Shown here: piece by piece, positions 1-6,828 of the stretch
Numbering within the stretch: the stretch's first letter is position 1
Layout: each line of letters starts with the position of its first letter
Source of the DNA: Moraxella bovis
GTDB lineage: Bacteria > Pseudomonadota > Gammaproteobacteria > Pseudomonadales > Moraxellaceae
Direction of reading: 5' to 3'
NCBI RefSeq assembly: GCF_002014975.1
Contig: NZ_MUXV01000005.1
Location: forward strand, 1-18,536
Length of the DNA stretch: 18,536 nt
Notes under the pieces: model-generated
Databases searched by the model: none
The model's input: the letters and a program-made list of their open reading frames with translations, nothing else
Told to the model about the DNA's origin: nothing
Made by a program: the position numbers and the translations under genes

Positions 1-1
1 A

Positions 2-397
2 CGGTGTGTCTTGATACACCGCCAGTGGACACAAGAGCAAATGGCGGAAAAATTGGGGCTAACACGACAAGGCTATGCCAAAATAGAGACAGGCAAAAGT
101 TTGCCCAACTTAGAGCGATTGGACGAGATTGCTAAATTATTTGGGGTGAATTTATTTAAACTGCTAAAAACAGACAACAAAAGCGTGGTCTATCAAATCG
201 GTGAAAATTATCACGGCAATAACAATTATTATAATAATAACGAAAAACTACAAACCGAAATTGACAAATTAAAACTAGAAATAGAAAAATTAAATTTAAT
301 CATCGCTCACAGGGATGAATTGTTAAAACAAAAAGAGGATTATATTCAGGTTTTAAAAAAACTTGTTAGTATTGGTGAGGAATTATCAGAACTATAA
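2..397 (+). CDS. XRE-family helix-turn-helix regulator with coiled-coil tail (5' partial)
   Basis: Probable DNA-binding repressor. The reading frame is open to the left edge of the window, so the true start is upstream and the first helix of the HTH is cut. What remains shows a typical XRE/Cro HTH (WTQEQMAEKLGLTRQGYAKIE), with the recognition-helix region and the LPNLERLDEIAKLFGV tail common to phage-repressor-like regulators. A short linker rich in Asn and Tyr (GNNNYYNNN) follows, then about 45 residues of Lys/Glu/Leu heptad-like sequence that should form a dimerising coiled coil. There is no peptidase or ligand-binding domain. It is AT-rich compared with the genes to its right, which fits an accessory or phage-derived origin. 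The target is unknown; the partner or autoregulated operator would lie left of the window. Confidence 0.8.
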   Translation, partial: RCVLIHRQWTQEQMAEKLGLTRQGYAKIETGKSLPNLERLDEIAKLFGVNLFKLLKTDNKSVVYQIGENYHGNNNYYNNNEKLQTEIDKLKLEIEKLNLIIAHRDELLKQKEDYIQVLKKLVSIGEELSEL

Positions 398-399
398 TT

Positions 400-421
400 T
401 TTTTATTTTTAAAAATAAAAA
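400..421. repeat. 22-bp perfect AT-only palindrome
   Basis: Directly after the XRE stop codon there is a perfect palindrome of T and A only, an arm of TTTTTATTTTT followed by its complement. It could form an AT-only hairpin or cruciform and may act as a weak transcription end for the regulator gene. It has no G-C pairs, so a classical terminator role is uncertain. Confidence 0.4.
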
Positions 422-478
422 TACATGAAAAGTTATTATAAAAACCTCAAAAATTCACCCTTTTGAAATTCTATAACC

Positions 479-507
479 TTTACTTTGTGGCATGATGTGC
501 TTAGAAT
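479..507 (+). promoter_or_regulatory. Promoter of the histidine-rich protein gene
   Basis: A sigma70-type promoter with -35 TTTACT (479-484), a 17-bp spacer and -10 TAGAAT (502-507). It points at the histidine-rich CDS starting at 561. The expected transcription start is near 514, at the edge of the palindrome described next. The call rests on consensus matching only. Confidence 0.5.
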
Positions 508-512
508 ATGGA

Positions 513-528
513 CATTGATTATCATCAA
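513..528. promoter_or_regulatory. Candidate operator palindrome in the leader of the histidine-rich gene
   Basis: ATTGAT-TATC-ATCAAT is a 6-4-6 inverted repeat at the predicted transcription start of the histidine-rich gene. The left part (TGATTAT) loosely resembles half of a Fur-family site, which would suit a metal-binding product, but the right half fits poorly. The regulator (Fur, Zur, another or none) cannot be decided from sequence alone. Confidence 0.3.
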
Positions 529-560
529 TACCGTTTATTTTTCATTTTAAGGAACACATC

Positions 561-896
561 ATGACTTGCACCATTCACGCCAATCACGACCACGTTCACG
601 GTACAGGCTGTGGACACACCGCCATTCGTCATGGCGACCACGTGGACTATCTACATGACGGACATTTGCACCATGTGCATGGCGACCACGTGGACGAACA
701 CGTCTTAGAAGTCAGCGAACAAAACCCCGCCGAGTGCAACCAAGCTCACCACTGCACGGGTCACGTTCATGGCGAAGGCTGTGGACATGAAGCCGTGCCA
801 CATGGCGACCACATTTGCTATATCGTGAACGGACGTTTGCACTATCAGCATGGCGACCACTGCGATGACCACGGTGCGGTAGAGATTGTTGCTTGA
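561..896 (+). CDS. Histidine/cysteine-rich, internally duplicated putative metal-binding protein
   Basis: A 111-residue protein with 25 histidines and 7 cysteines. It is built of two copies of one module, residues about 11-47 and 68-104, each following HVHGxGCGHxAxxHGDHxxYxxxGxLHxxHGDHxD(E/D)H. The copies are offset by 57 residues (171 bases). There is no signal peptide or membrane segment, so it is probably cytosolic. The repeated H-x-H, GCGH and HGDH clusters suggest binding of several soft or borderline metal ions such as zinc, nickel, cobalt or copper, as a store, buffer or chaperone. Similar short HGxGCGH proteins are known in proteobacteria as uncharacterised proteins. The start is firm: an AAGGA ribosome site lies 8 bases before the ATG. 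It has its own promoter and terminator and is therefore monocistronic. Confidence 0.8.
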   Translation: MTCTIHANHDHVHGTGCGHTAIRHGDHVDYLHDGHLHHVHGDHVDEHVLEVSEQNPAECNQAHHCTGHVHGEGCGHEAVPHGDHICYIVNGRLHYQHGDHCDDHGAVEIVA

Positions 897-911
897 TATT
901 ATCACGCACAA

Positions 912-944
912 AAAAACCCAAAAGCATGAGGCTTTTGGGTTTTT
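912..944. terminator. Bidirectional intrinsic terminator between the histidine-rich gene and secB
   Basis: A 14-bp perfect stem (AAAAACCCAAAAGC with its complement) around a 5-base loop ATGAG. A-runs and T-runs on both sides make it usable on either strand. It ends the plus-strand histidine-rich gene and the minus-strand rhodanese-grxC-secB unit, which converge here. Confidence 0.85.
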
Positions 945-978
945 GTTTTATCAATCAAATGATAAAATAGCCTAGCGA

Positions 979-1419
979 TTAGGCATTGCCTTCGGCTTGG
1001 GCTTGGCTTTGTAGGAACGCTTGGTCAAAATTGACAGGAGCAAGCAGAAGTTGTGGGAAGCTACCACGAGCGATGATGTCGCTGATGACCTCACGAGCAT
1101 AAGGGAACAGCACGTTCGGGCAGTAGGCGTTCAATAGATGTGGCATGTCCGCCTCTGGGATATTGCGTAGCAAGAAAATACCTGCTTGTTGTACCTCAGC
1201 GATGAATGCGGTACTACCTGCATTTTTGGCGGTAACGCTCACGGTCAATACTACTTCTTTGTGGTCTTCGTCTAGGTCAGAGCTGGTGGTGGTCAGACCG
1301 ATGTCCAACTCAGGTTGCCACTCTTTGGTGAACACTTCGGCACTTGGAACTTCAAGTGAGATGTCTTTGACATAGATACGCTCTAAACCCAGTTGTGGGG
1401 CGGTTTGTTCGTCAGCCAT
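979..1419 (-). CDS. secB: Protein-export chaperone SecB
   Basis: SecB is the cytosolic homotetrameric chaperone that keeps preproteins unfolded and hands them to SecA at the Sec translocase. The 146-residue length is normal. Typical SecB blocks are visible: [14 protein letters not shown] near the start, [20 protein letters not shown], and the [14 protein letters not shown] and [13 protein letters not shown] regions that build the tetramer and SecA contacts. A very strong AAGGAGG ribosome site lies 8 bases before the ATG. It is the last gene of a rhodanese-grxC-secB unit, the same order as yibN-grxC-secB in enterobacteria, and ends at the bidirectional terminator at 912-944. Confidence 0.97.
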   Translation of the reverse strand: MADEQTAPQLGLERIYVKDISLEVPSAEVFTKEWQPELDIGLTTTSSDLDEDHKEVVLTVSVTAKNAGSTAFIAEVQQAGIFLLRNIPEADMPHLLNAYCPNVLFPYAREVISDIIARGSFPQLLLAPVNFDQAFLQSQAQAEGNA

Positions 1420-1472
1420 GATAGCCTCCTTTGACTTAAAATTAAACTTACATTAAAACTAAATTAAACCAT

Positions 1473-1733
1473 TTAGGCACTTAACATCTCGTCAAGTTTA
1501 CCTTCTCTGTCTAGTTTGTTTAGATTATCAAAACCGCCGATAAAGGTGTCGCCAATAAAAATCTTTGGCACAGTGCGGTAATGATTGGTCTTAACGGCAA
1601 CTTCTTCAAGCTGTGTCTCACTCATCTTGGTAACGTCAAACTCGGTGTACATCACGCCCTTGTGTTCTAGCAGTCGCTTGGCGTTAATGCAATAGGGGCA
1701 GGTTTGTTTGACATAAATGGTTACAGGTTTCAT
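1473..1733 (-). CDS. grxC: Glutaredoxin 3 (GrxC)
   Basis: A small cytosolic thiol-disulfide oxidoreductase that uses glutathione to reduce protein and mixed disulfides. At 86 residues it has the usual size. The dithiol active site CPYC is at residues 12-15, followed by the glutathione-binding TVPKIFIGD (cis-proline) segment and the GGFDNL motif near the C-terminus. It sits between the rhodanese gene (94-bp gap) and secB (53-bp gap). This neighbourhood is conserved in many gammaproteobacteria and supports the name. An AAGAGA-like ribosome site precedes the ATG. Confidence 0.95.
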   Translation of the reverse strand: MKPVTIYVKQTCPYCINAKRLLEHKGVMYTEFDVTKMSETQLEEVAVKTNHYRTVPKIFIGDTFIGGFDNLNKLDREGKLDEMLSA

Positions 1734-1827
1734 ATTATCTCTTTTTGGTAAATGTACAGATTCTTAAATGGGGGCGATTGGCATAACTTCAAGACCGCTC
1801 ATCTTGGTATTAACACATCCTAACAGG

Positions 1828-2253
1828 TTATTTTTTGCCTTTTTTGTCTGTCGCTCCGACCAGTGGCAAGCCTTGTGCTTGATAATTGGCAATACCCCCC
1901 TCTAGTCGCATGGCATTGGGCTTGGCGACCAGTTGCACCGCCATGCCCGCCTGCATGCCGATATCACAGATAAAGACAATAGGGGTAGTCATCGCTTGTA
2001 GCTCGGTCAGATGATTTTTTAGCTCGGTAAAAGGAATATTGAGAGAGCCTGCGATGTGCCCTGTGGCAAATTTATTGGCAGGGCGAATGTCAATCAATGT
2101 CGCATTGTCGTTATTCACCAGCAACCCCAACGCTTGGGGGGCGATTTTTTTACCGCTACGTTTATTTTCAATACTAAAAAACATGATGGCAAGGACAAAG
2201 AGTAGCCCGAATAAAAACGGGTGATTGCCCATAAACTCAAACCAACGCTCCAT
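1828..2253 (-). CDS. Membrane-anchored rhodanese-like protein (YibN type)
   Basis: A 141-residue protein with one N-terminal membrane segment (about residues 13-28, PFLFGLLFVLAIMFFS) and then a single rhodanese domain. DIRPANKFATGHIAGSLNIP (residues 55-74) is the characteristic entry motif, and Cys96 in CDIGMQA is at the position of the persulfide-carrying catalytic cysteine. Related proteins are probable sulfurtransferases, but the substrate is unknown. It is the first gene of the unit with grxC and secB. A good GGAG ribosome site lies 7 bases before the ATG. The active loop is CDIGMQA rather than the short CxxGxR loop of classical rhodaneses, so activity may differ. Confidence 0.88.
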   Translation of the reverse strand: MERWFEFMGNHPFLFGLLFVLAIMFFSIENKRSGKKIAPQALGLLVNNDNATLIDIRPANKFATGHIAGSLNIPFTELKNHLTELQAMTTPIVFICDIGMQAGMAVQLVAKPNAMRLEGGIANYQAQGLPLVGATDKKGKK

Positions 2254-2280
2254 GACTGCTCCAAAATTTCAAAAGCTGAT

Positions 2281-2309
2281 ATTATACCTGTTATTTGTCA
2301 TAAATGCAC
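2281..2309 (-). promoter_or_regulatory. Probable promoter of the rhodanese-grxC-secB unit
   Basis: On the minus strand there is a perfect -10 TATAAT (2286-2281), with a weak -35 GTGCAT (2309-2304) 17 bp away. It lies about 28 bp upstream of the rhodanese ATG. The -10 is convincing; the -35 matches consensus at only three of six positions. Confidence 0.5.
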
Positions 2310-2319
2310 TTATTTTGGG

Positions 2320-3366
2320 CTATTTTATCACACTTGCCCCTTGCTTGGCTTCTGCGACCAGCTCATTAAAGCTCTCCACACGCCGAGACAGCACCGCCCC
2401 GTCCGTCACCGCCTGCCAGAACGCACAGCCTTTGGCGTTGGGAGCATGGCTACAATCTCGAAATTGGCACGTCCCATGCAAGTCATTTAACTCATCAAAC
2501 CCCTTTAAAATGTCATCTGCCGATAAATGCCAAATGCCATACTCACGAATGCCAGGGGTGTCAATAATCCCGCCTTGAGTCAAATCGCCCACGTCATAGG
2601 CGAGCAGACGACTGGTGGTCGTGGTGTGCTGACCCAACTGCGAGCCTACCGAGATGATGTTCGTGGACTGCTCGGCATGGGGCAGGATTTGGTTGATTAG
2701 GCTTGATTTGCCCACCCCTGACTGCCCTGCAAAGATGGCAAGTTTGCCTGTGATGTGCGATATCAGGGTATCTAGCCCCGTCCTATCCATACTCGAACTT
2801 TGGATAACATCGAAACCGTATCGCCCTCCAAGTGCTTGATATTCTTGACAAATCTGCACCACATCGGGGTGATCATCTAACAAATCTGCCTTATTTAGTA
2901 CAAGCAGGGGCGTAACGCCTGCCAGCCGTGCCACGAGAATATAACGGTCAATCAGCCCTGTGGCAGGCTTTGGCAAGGGGGCAAAAATAATCGCCAAAAT
3001 CGCCACGTTACTGGCAACAGGCTTGACCTTATGATAACGGTCTGGGCGAGTGATTAGGGTCGTGCGTGGCAGTAGCTGTTCAATGCGTCCTGTGCCTGCA
3101 ACATCATCGATGCTAAACTTGACCGTATCGCCTGTGGTCAGCATGGGCAGATTGGTGCGAACATGACACCGCCATATCTGCCCGAGTGCCAACGCCGTCT
3201 GTGGCATGATGTCGGGCAAGGCAGTGATTTGCACGTCTAACTGCTTACCAAAATGCGACACCACCACCCCTGTGGCAAAAGTGCCGTCATCGATGATGGT
3301 CTCTTGGTTTTTTTGGATCTGGCGGGTTTGGTTTTTGGTGAGTTTGCGTTTACGGATAAGGGACAT
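2320..3366 (-). CDS. rsgA: Ribosome small-subunit biogenesis GTPase RsgA
   Basis: A circularly permuted GTPase that acts in late maturation of the 30S subunit. From the ATG at 3366 it is 348 residues, close to the E. coli length of about 350. The basic N-terminal tail (RKRKLTKNQ) is followed by an OB-fold domain. The G domain has the permuted motif order: NKAD at 158-161 (G4), then GQSGVGKS at 214-221 (G1), TTTTSR near 248, and DTPG at 269-272 (G3). The C-terminal zinc knuckle has Cys300, Cys305, His307 and Cys314. A TTG codon at 3414 would add 16 residues, but the ATG gives the family-like start MSLIRKRKLTK. No strong ribosome site is visible. The stop lies 67 bases before the divergently used rhodanese leader. 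Confidence 0.95.
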   Translation of the reverse strand: MSLIRKRKLTKNQTRQIQKNQETIIDDGTFATGVVVSHFGKQLDVQITALPDIMPQTALALGQIWRCHVRTNLPMLTTGDTVKFSIDDVAGTGRIEQLLPRTTLITRPDRYHKVKPVASNVAILAIIFAPLPKPATGLIDRYILVARLAGVTPLLVLNKADLLDDHPDVVQICQEYQALGGRYGFDVIQSSSMDRTGLDTLISHITGKLAIFAGQSGVGKSSLINQILPHAEQSTNIISVGSQLGQHTTTTSRLLAYDVGDLTQGGIIDTPGIREYGIWHLSADDILKGFDELNDLHGTCQFRDCSHAPNAKGCAFWQAVTDGAVLSRRVESFNELVAEAKQGASVIK

Positions 3367-3516
3367 GATGATTTTTGGGAAAAATTTCACACATTTTAGC
3401 CCAAAACCGCCCAAAAATAAATGACTTTATCCCAAATGGCGTGATTAGGTTTGGTAGAGTAGGTTAATTTAAAAGGCGATTTTATTCTAAAACATTTTTA
3501 AAACATAATGATAATT

Positions 3517-4161
3517 TTAACCCGCCCATACCCCATAAGCATATTTTATCAGCCCCAACGCAATCATCCACATGATGACGCCAATGATGGCATCTAATAT
3601 TTGCCATGTTTTGGGTTTGCTAAATAACGGGGTTAATAGCCTTGCCCCATAACCTAAGCCAAAAAACCACACCCCGGACGCTCCCACCGCTCCCATCAAA
3701 AACAACTGCTTTTGGTCAGCAGTCAAAGGGGATGCGATACTCCCGACCAGCACCAATGTATCTAGATAGACGTGTGGATTTAGCAGAGTCAGTGCCAAGG
3801 TGATGCCCACGCTCTGCTTGATGCTCTTGCCACCGCCATCTTTATCACTTTCAGCCGATACCATCAGATTTGCCCCGCTCTGCCATGCTGATTTGAACGC
3901 ACGCAAACCATACCAAAACAAAAACAGCACGCCAACCACGGCAAGGATAAGCAAAGCGGTCTTACTCTGTCCGATAAGCGTGCCAACAAACCCCAACACG
4001 CCTGCACTCATCAGCACCGCATCACACAAAAAGCAGGTCAAACACACCCAAAAAATGTGCTGTTTTAGCAGTCCTTGTTTTAGGACGTGGGCGTTTTGGG
4101 CTCCGATAGCCACAATCAACCCAAACGACACCAAGAAGCCCTGTGCAATATAAGCAAACAT
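3517..4161 (-). CDS. LysE/ArgO-family amino-acid exporter
   Basis: An inner-membrane exporter of the LysE superfamily, probably for basic amino acids such as arginine or lysine, which protects against toxic accumulation or dipeptide overflow. It has 214 residues with about six hydrophobic segments. The family signature is clear: the N-terminal GLIVAIGAQNAHVLKQGL and the central LLNPHVYLDTLVLVGS around residue 130. A hydrophilic stretch, SAESDKDGGGKSIKQS, follows the third membrane segment. I chose the ATG at 4161, which has GGGA upstream, over the TTG at 4173. The gene lies just after tRNA-Ser(UGA) and its terminator, so it probably has its own promoter or depends on read-through. Substrate choice between arginine and lysine is not decidable here, and no LysG/ArgP regulator is adjacent. 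Confidence 0.88.
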   Translation of the reverse strand: MFAYIAQGFLVSFGLIVAIGAQNAHVLKQGLLKQHIFWVCLTCFLCDAVLMSAGVLGFVGTLIGQSKTALLILAVVGVLFLFWYGLRAFKSAWQSGANLMVSAESDKDGGGKSIKQSVGITLALTLLNPHVYLDTLVLVGSIASPLTADQKQLFLMGAVGASGVWFFGLGYGARLLTPLFSKPKTWQILDAIIGVIMWMIALGLIKYAYGVWAG

Positions 4162-4181
4162 AATTTTTCCCAATCAACACA

Positions 4182-4207
4182 AAAAACCGCCCCTAAGGAC
4201 GGTTTTT
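4182..4207 (-). terminator. Terminator of tRNA-Ser(UGA)
   Basis: Minus-strand hairpin CCGTCC-TTAG-GGGCGG (one G-U pair), extended by an A-run before it and followed by TTTTTT. It lies 7 bp past the tRNA 3' end and ahead of the exporter gene. Confidence 0.8.
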
Positions 4208-4213
4208 AAATAA

Positions 4214-4304
4214 TGGCGGAAGCTGAGAGATTCGAACTCTCGGTGGGCTACAAACCCACGCCGGTTTTCAAGACCGGTGCATTCAACCGCTCTGCCAAGC
4301 TTCC
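4214..4304 (-). tRNA. tRNA-Ser (anticodon UGA)
   Basis: A class II tRNA of 91 nt including an encoded CCA. The acceptor arm GGAAGCT pairs with AGCTTCC, followed by discriminator G and CCA. The anticodon stem CCGGT/ACCGG encloses the loop CTTGAAA, giving anticodon TGA. A long variable arm (GCGTGGGTTTGTAGCCCACC) and a GTTCGAATC T loop fit serine. It has its own promoter and terminator. Confidence 0.96.
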
Positions 4305-4314
4305 ATGGGTGCGT

Positions 4315-4342
4315 ATTATAGCTAAATTTTTAAATAATGCAA
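4315..4342 (-). promoter_or_regulatory. Promoter of tRNA-Ser(UGA)
   Basis: Minus strand: -35 TTGCAT (4342-4337), 16-bp spacer, -10 TATAAT (4320-4315), then a GC-richer discriminator ACGCACCC running into the tRNA. The discriminator is typical of stable-RNA promoters under growth-rate or stringent control. Confidence 0.75.
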
Positions 4343-4392
4343 GCCTTTTTTGTAAATTTTTAAAAATATTTTTAAAATAATAAGCGTATGAT

Positions 4393-5097
4393 TTAGAAAA
4401 ATATTTTGGGTTCACGTCTGGGCGTGCTAATCTCTTCTAGGCTAATCTCATCCGCCGTACGGCAGTTGTCCTGCGGGCGAAATATGTCCCGTGCCAACGC
4501 CACCATCTCATAAATCGTCCGCCGTGAATGCGTCCAGTTATTACCCCTGTCGCCCCATGTCAGCGGTACGGCAAGCGGTGCAGGTTGTGGGGCGGTAGCG
4601 ATGCCTGCCCGTGCAAATTGTCGTCTTGCCCGTGCCATGTGATAGCGGTCAGTGATGAGATAGATGCTTTTGGGCAGTTCGTGATGACTCATGAGTTTGG
4701 CGGTAAAGGTGGCGTTCTCGCAGGTGTTCATACTGGCATTATCGCTCACGATGACCGCTTCGGGGTGGGCAGTTTTTATGTGTTCTCTTAGCCACGGCGA
4801 CTCAGCTCCGCTTGTGATGATAGGCAGGGGCGTTTGTGCGTACAATGTAATGACGGTGTCAGCACGGCTTTGGCTATAATGATTCAGCACAATCACGCCA
4901 TCTTTTTTGGTAAGTCCGCCCCCCAGCACCGTCATAGCGGTGGGATTTTGGGCGGTGTCTAGGGTAATTTTGCTAAACACATCAAGGGCAAATACCCCCA
5001 CATTGGCAAAAATGGGTGTAAAGATAGATAAGGCAGTCAATCCACCGACCACCGCCATCACCTTGACTGTCCGCCAAATCCACCGCCCTAAGCTCAT
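4393..5097 (-). CDS. YdcF/ElyC-like DUF218 membrane protein
   Basis: A 234-residue protein with an N-terminal membrane segment (about residues 11-40) followed by one DUF218 domain, the SanA/YdcF/ElyC superfamily. Members act in or near the envelope, some linked to peptidoglycan or undecaprenyl-lipid homeostasis, but a defined reaction is unknown for most. Visible family features are the LGGGL loop (58-62), ITSGAES (94-100), the acidic-Asn motif NTCENATFTA (124-133) and ITDRYHMARAR (148-158). I chose the ATG at 5097 because it overlaps the murB stop as TGATG, a translational-coupling junction; a GTG at 5109 would add four residues. Being last in the phosphatase-murB unit supports a cell-wall or envelope role, by inference. 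Confidence 0.82.
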   Translation of the reverse strand: MSLGRWIWRTVKVMAVVGGLTALSIFTPIFANVGVFALDVFSKITLDTAQNPTAMTVLGGGLTKKDGVIVLNHYSQSRADTVITLYAQTPLPIITSGAESPWLREHIKTAHPEAVIVSDNASMNTCENATFTAKLMSHHELPKSIYLITDRYHMARARRQFARAGIATAPQPAPLAVPLTWGDRGNNWTHSRRTIYEMVALARDIFRPQDNCRTADEISLEEISTPRREPKIFF

Positions 5098-6146
5098 CAA
5101 TCCACCCACACAGGCTCACGCACCAAGGTTACGCCAAATTTGTCCTGTACTGTCCGCACGATAAATTCCTGAGCCGTGCGAATGTCGTCTTGCGTGGCGG
5201 TGTGTGGGGCGTGGTTGGTTAGCACCAGAGCTTGCTTGTCGTGCGTCAAAATTGGAGCAACCCCCTTGCCCTTTAACTCTGCCTTGTCAATGAGCCACCC
5301 TGCGGGGATTTTGATAGCATCGTCATTGATAGGATAGCTTGGCAAGTCGGCAAATTGCTCTTTTAGGGCGATAAACTCGCTCATGGGGATAATCGGATTT
5401 TGAAAAAACGAGCCACAATTTGCCAAAACGGCAGGGTTTGGCAGTTTGCTATTACGAATGGTAATGACCGCATGAAATACATCAATGGGGTGGGGGGTAT
5501 CTCGTCCGTTTTTATTGGCAAGTTCTTGTGCCAAACTTGCCAAATCACCATAATTGGTTAGGGTTTTTGGCTGTTTGTGAAGGGTAAATACGACATGGCT
5601 AATCAAATACCGCCCTGCATTGTTCTTAAAAAAACTGTGGCGATACTCAAACTTGCAAGCGGTGTTGTCAAACTCGCATTTTTGACCGTCTGTCAAATCG
5701 TAAGCGATGACTTTTGTAATAAAATCAGAGACTTGCACGCCATAGGCTCCGATATTTTGTACAGGACACGCCCCCACAAGCCCGGGGATTAGGGCGAGAT
5801 TTTCAAGCCCAAAATAGCCTTTATCTAGGCAAGTTTTGATAAAATTGTGCCAATTTTCTCCGCAAGCGACTTGCAAGGTTGCACACTCATTATCTTCTTG
5901 CAAAATCTCAATGCCTTGTATTTTTGGCAATAAAACAAGGGCGTTTAGCACACTTGGCAAAATCACGTTACTGCCGTAGGATAGGACAAATAGCGGTAAA
6001 TCGTGGCGTTTGGCAAAGGCTATGGCGGTCGTGATGTCATCGCCAAGCGTGTCAATATCGTCCAACATCATCGCATGGCGAGCGGTGCAGGACAGAGCCA
6101 TGGTGTTGTTGTGCGATAAGTCGTGGTTATTTAGAATGTTAGCCAT
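5097..6146 (-). CDS. murB: UDP-N-acetylenolpyruvoylglucosamine reductase MurB
   Basis: Cytosolic FAD enzyme that reduces UDP-GlcNAc-enolpyruvate with NADPH to UDP-MurNAc, the second committed step of peptidoglycan precursor synthesis. The 349 residues match the longer type I (E. coli-like) form. The FAD-binding part shows SYGSNVIL (56-63) and IPGLVGACPVQNIGAYGVQV (120-139). The catalytic set is present: Arg169 in YRHSF, Ser246 in CGSFFQNP and Glu344 in REPVWV. PAGWLIDKA (281-289) is also typical. Its ATG overlaps the end of the upstream phosphatase gene by 8 bases, and its stop overlaps the next gene as TGATG. The three genes therefore form one tightly coupled unit. Confidence 0.97.
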   Translation of the reverse strand: MANILNNHDLSHNNTMALSCTARHAMMLDDIDTLGDDITTAIAFAKRHDLPLFVLSYGSNVILPSVLNALVLLPKIQGIEILQEDNECATLQVACGENWHNFIKTCLDKGYFGLENLALIPGLVGACPVQNIGAYGVQVSDFITKVIAYDLTDGQKCEFDNTACKFEYRHSFFKNNAGRYLISHVVFTLHKQPKTLTNYGDLASLAQELANKNGRDTPHPIDVFHAVITIRNSKLPNPAVLANCGSFFQNPIIPMSEFIALKEQFADLPSYPINDDAIKIPAGWLIDKAELKGKGVAPILTHDKQALVLTNHAPHTATQDDIRTAQEFIVRTVQDKFGVTLVREPVWVD

Positions 6147-6621
6147 GATGATTTCCGTGCTGATTTGTACTTTGCCAAAGGTCTAGCCACGCACGGCTGA
6201 CACGCTCAATATGCCCAAACATCGCCTGAAAGTCCCTTATATCGCCATAATACGGGTCGGCAACTTCTTGTTTGGTAAAGTCATCAAACAGCACAACTTG
6301 GGCGGTAGCATCGGACGGCATCACCTTTTTGATGCTGGCTAAGTTGTTGTTATCCATCGCAAAAATTATGTCAAACTCATAAAAATCCTGCTTAGATAAC
6401 TGTCTTGCCCTAAAAGAAGTCAAGTCAAAATCAAGCGTAACGCCAACGTCTATCGCTCGTGAGTCGGGGCGTTCGCCTGTATGGTAATTTGCCGTACCTG
6501 CCGAGTCAAAGCGGATAGTAAGCCCTTGATTTTTGGCAAGTTCTGTCATGACGGCTTCGGCAGATGGGCTACGGCAAATGTTGCCAAGACAAACAAAAAG
6601 AACAGAATTTGGGGTAGTCAT
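6139..6621 (-). CDS. Low-molecular-weight protein-tyrosine phosphatase
   Basis: A cytosolic LMW-PTP of 160 residues, the usual family length. The catalytic P-loop CLGNICRS (Cys11 to Arg17, CX5R) is near the N-terminus, and the general-acid loop ADPYYG has Asp122. Bacterial members often dephosphorylate tyrosine kinases of capsule export or other phosphoproteins, but no tyrosine kinase or capsule gene is seen here. Upstream ATG (6633) and longer starts exist. I preferred 6621 because homologues begin just before the P-loop and because a perfect TATAAT overlaps the 6633 ATG. No ribosome site is visible before 6621. It overlaps murB by 8 bases. An arsenate-reductase role is less likely given the DPYYG loop. 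Confidence 0.88.
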   Translation of the reverse strand: MTTPNSVLFVCLGNICRSPSAEAVMTELAKNQGLTIRFDSAGTANYHTGERPDSRAIDVGVTLDFDLTSFRARQLSKQDFYEFDIIFAMDNNNLASIKKVMPSDATAQVVLFDDFTKQEVADPYYGDIRDFQAMFGHIERVSRAWLDLWQSTNQHGNHHG

Positions 6622-6704
6622 GATGATAGTCATTATAATAGATGGTTGCTTAGATGAGCCGAGATAATCACTGGGCATGAGTGGTGCTACAGGTTATTTT
6701 ATCG

Positions 6705-6740
6705 CAAATTGCAGGTGACCCATAGAACACCTGCAATTTG
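6705..6740. repeat. Perfect 13-bp intergenic hairpin (possible terminator)
   Basis: CAAATTGCAGGTG and its exact complement flank a 10-base loop, between the end of mscS and the start of the phosphatase gene. It is the strongest structure in this 207-bp gap. On neither strand is it followed by a clean T-run, so it may be a factor-assisted terminator of the TonB-mscS unit, an mRNA 3'-end stabiliser or an operator. I see nothing else in the gap except a possible -10 before the phosphatase. Confidence 0.55.
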
Positions 6741-6828
6741 TATTTATTCTGCTTTATGCCCATTGAATTATGGACTGGGTTTGTGTAATTGATGAATAAA
6801 CTAAGATAAACATGGGCTGTTTTGTCGT

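Noticed and set aside
705..954. Minus-strand open frames opposite the histidine-rich gene
   Set aside because: They are mirror frames of a low-complexity repetitive coding sequence and cross the bidirectional terminator.
2225..2578. Plus-strand open frame opposite the rsgA C-terminus
   Set aside because: It overlaps the conserved zinc-knuckle coding region and the promoter of the rhodanese unit and shows no family features.
3800..4153. Plus-strand open frame opposite the LysE/ArgO gene
   Set aside because: It is antisense to membrane-protein coding sequence and has no independent start signals.
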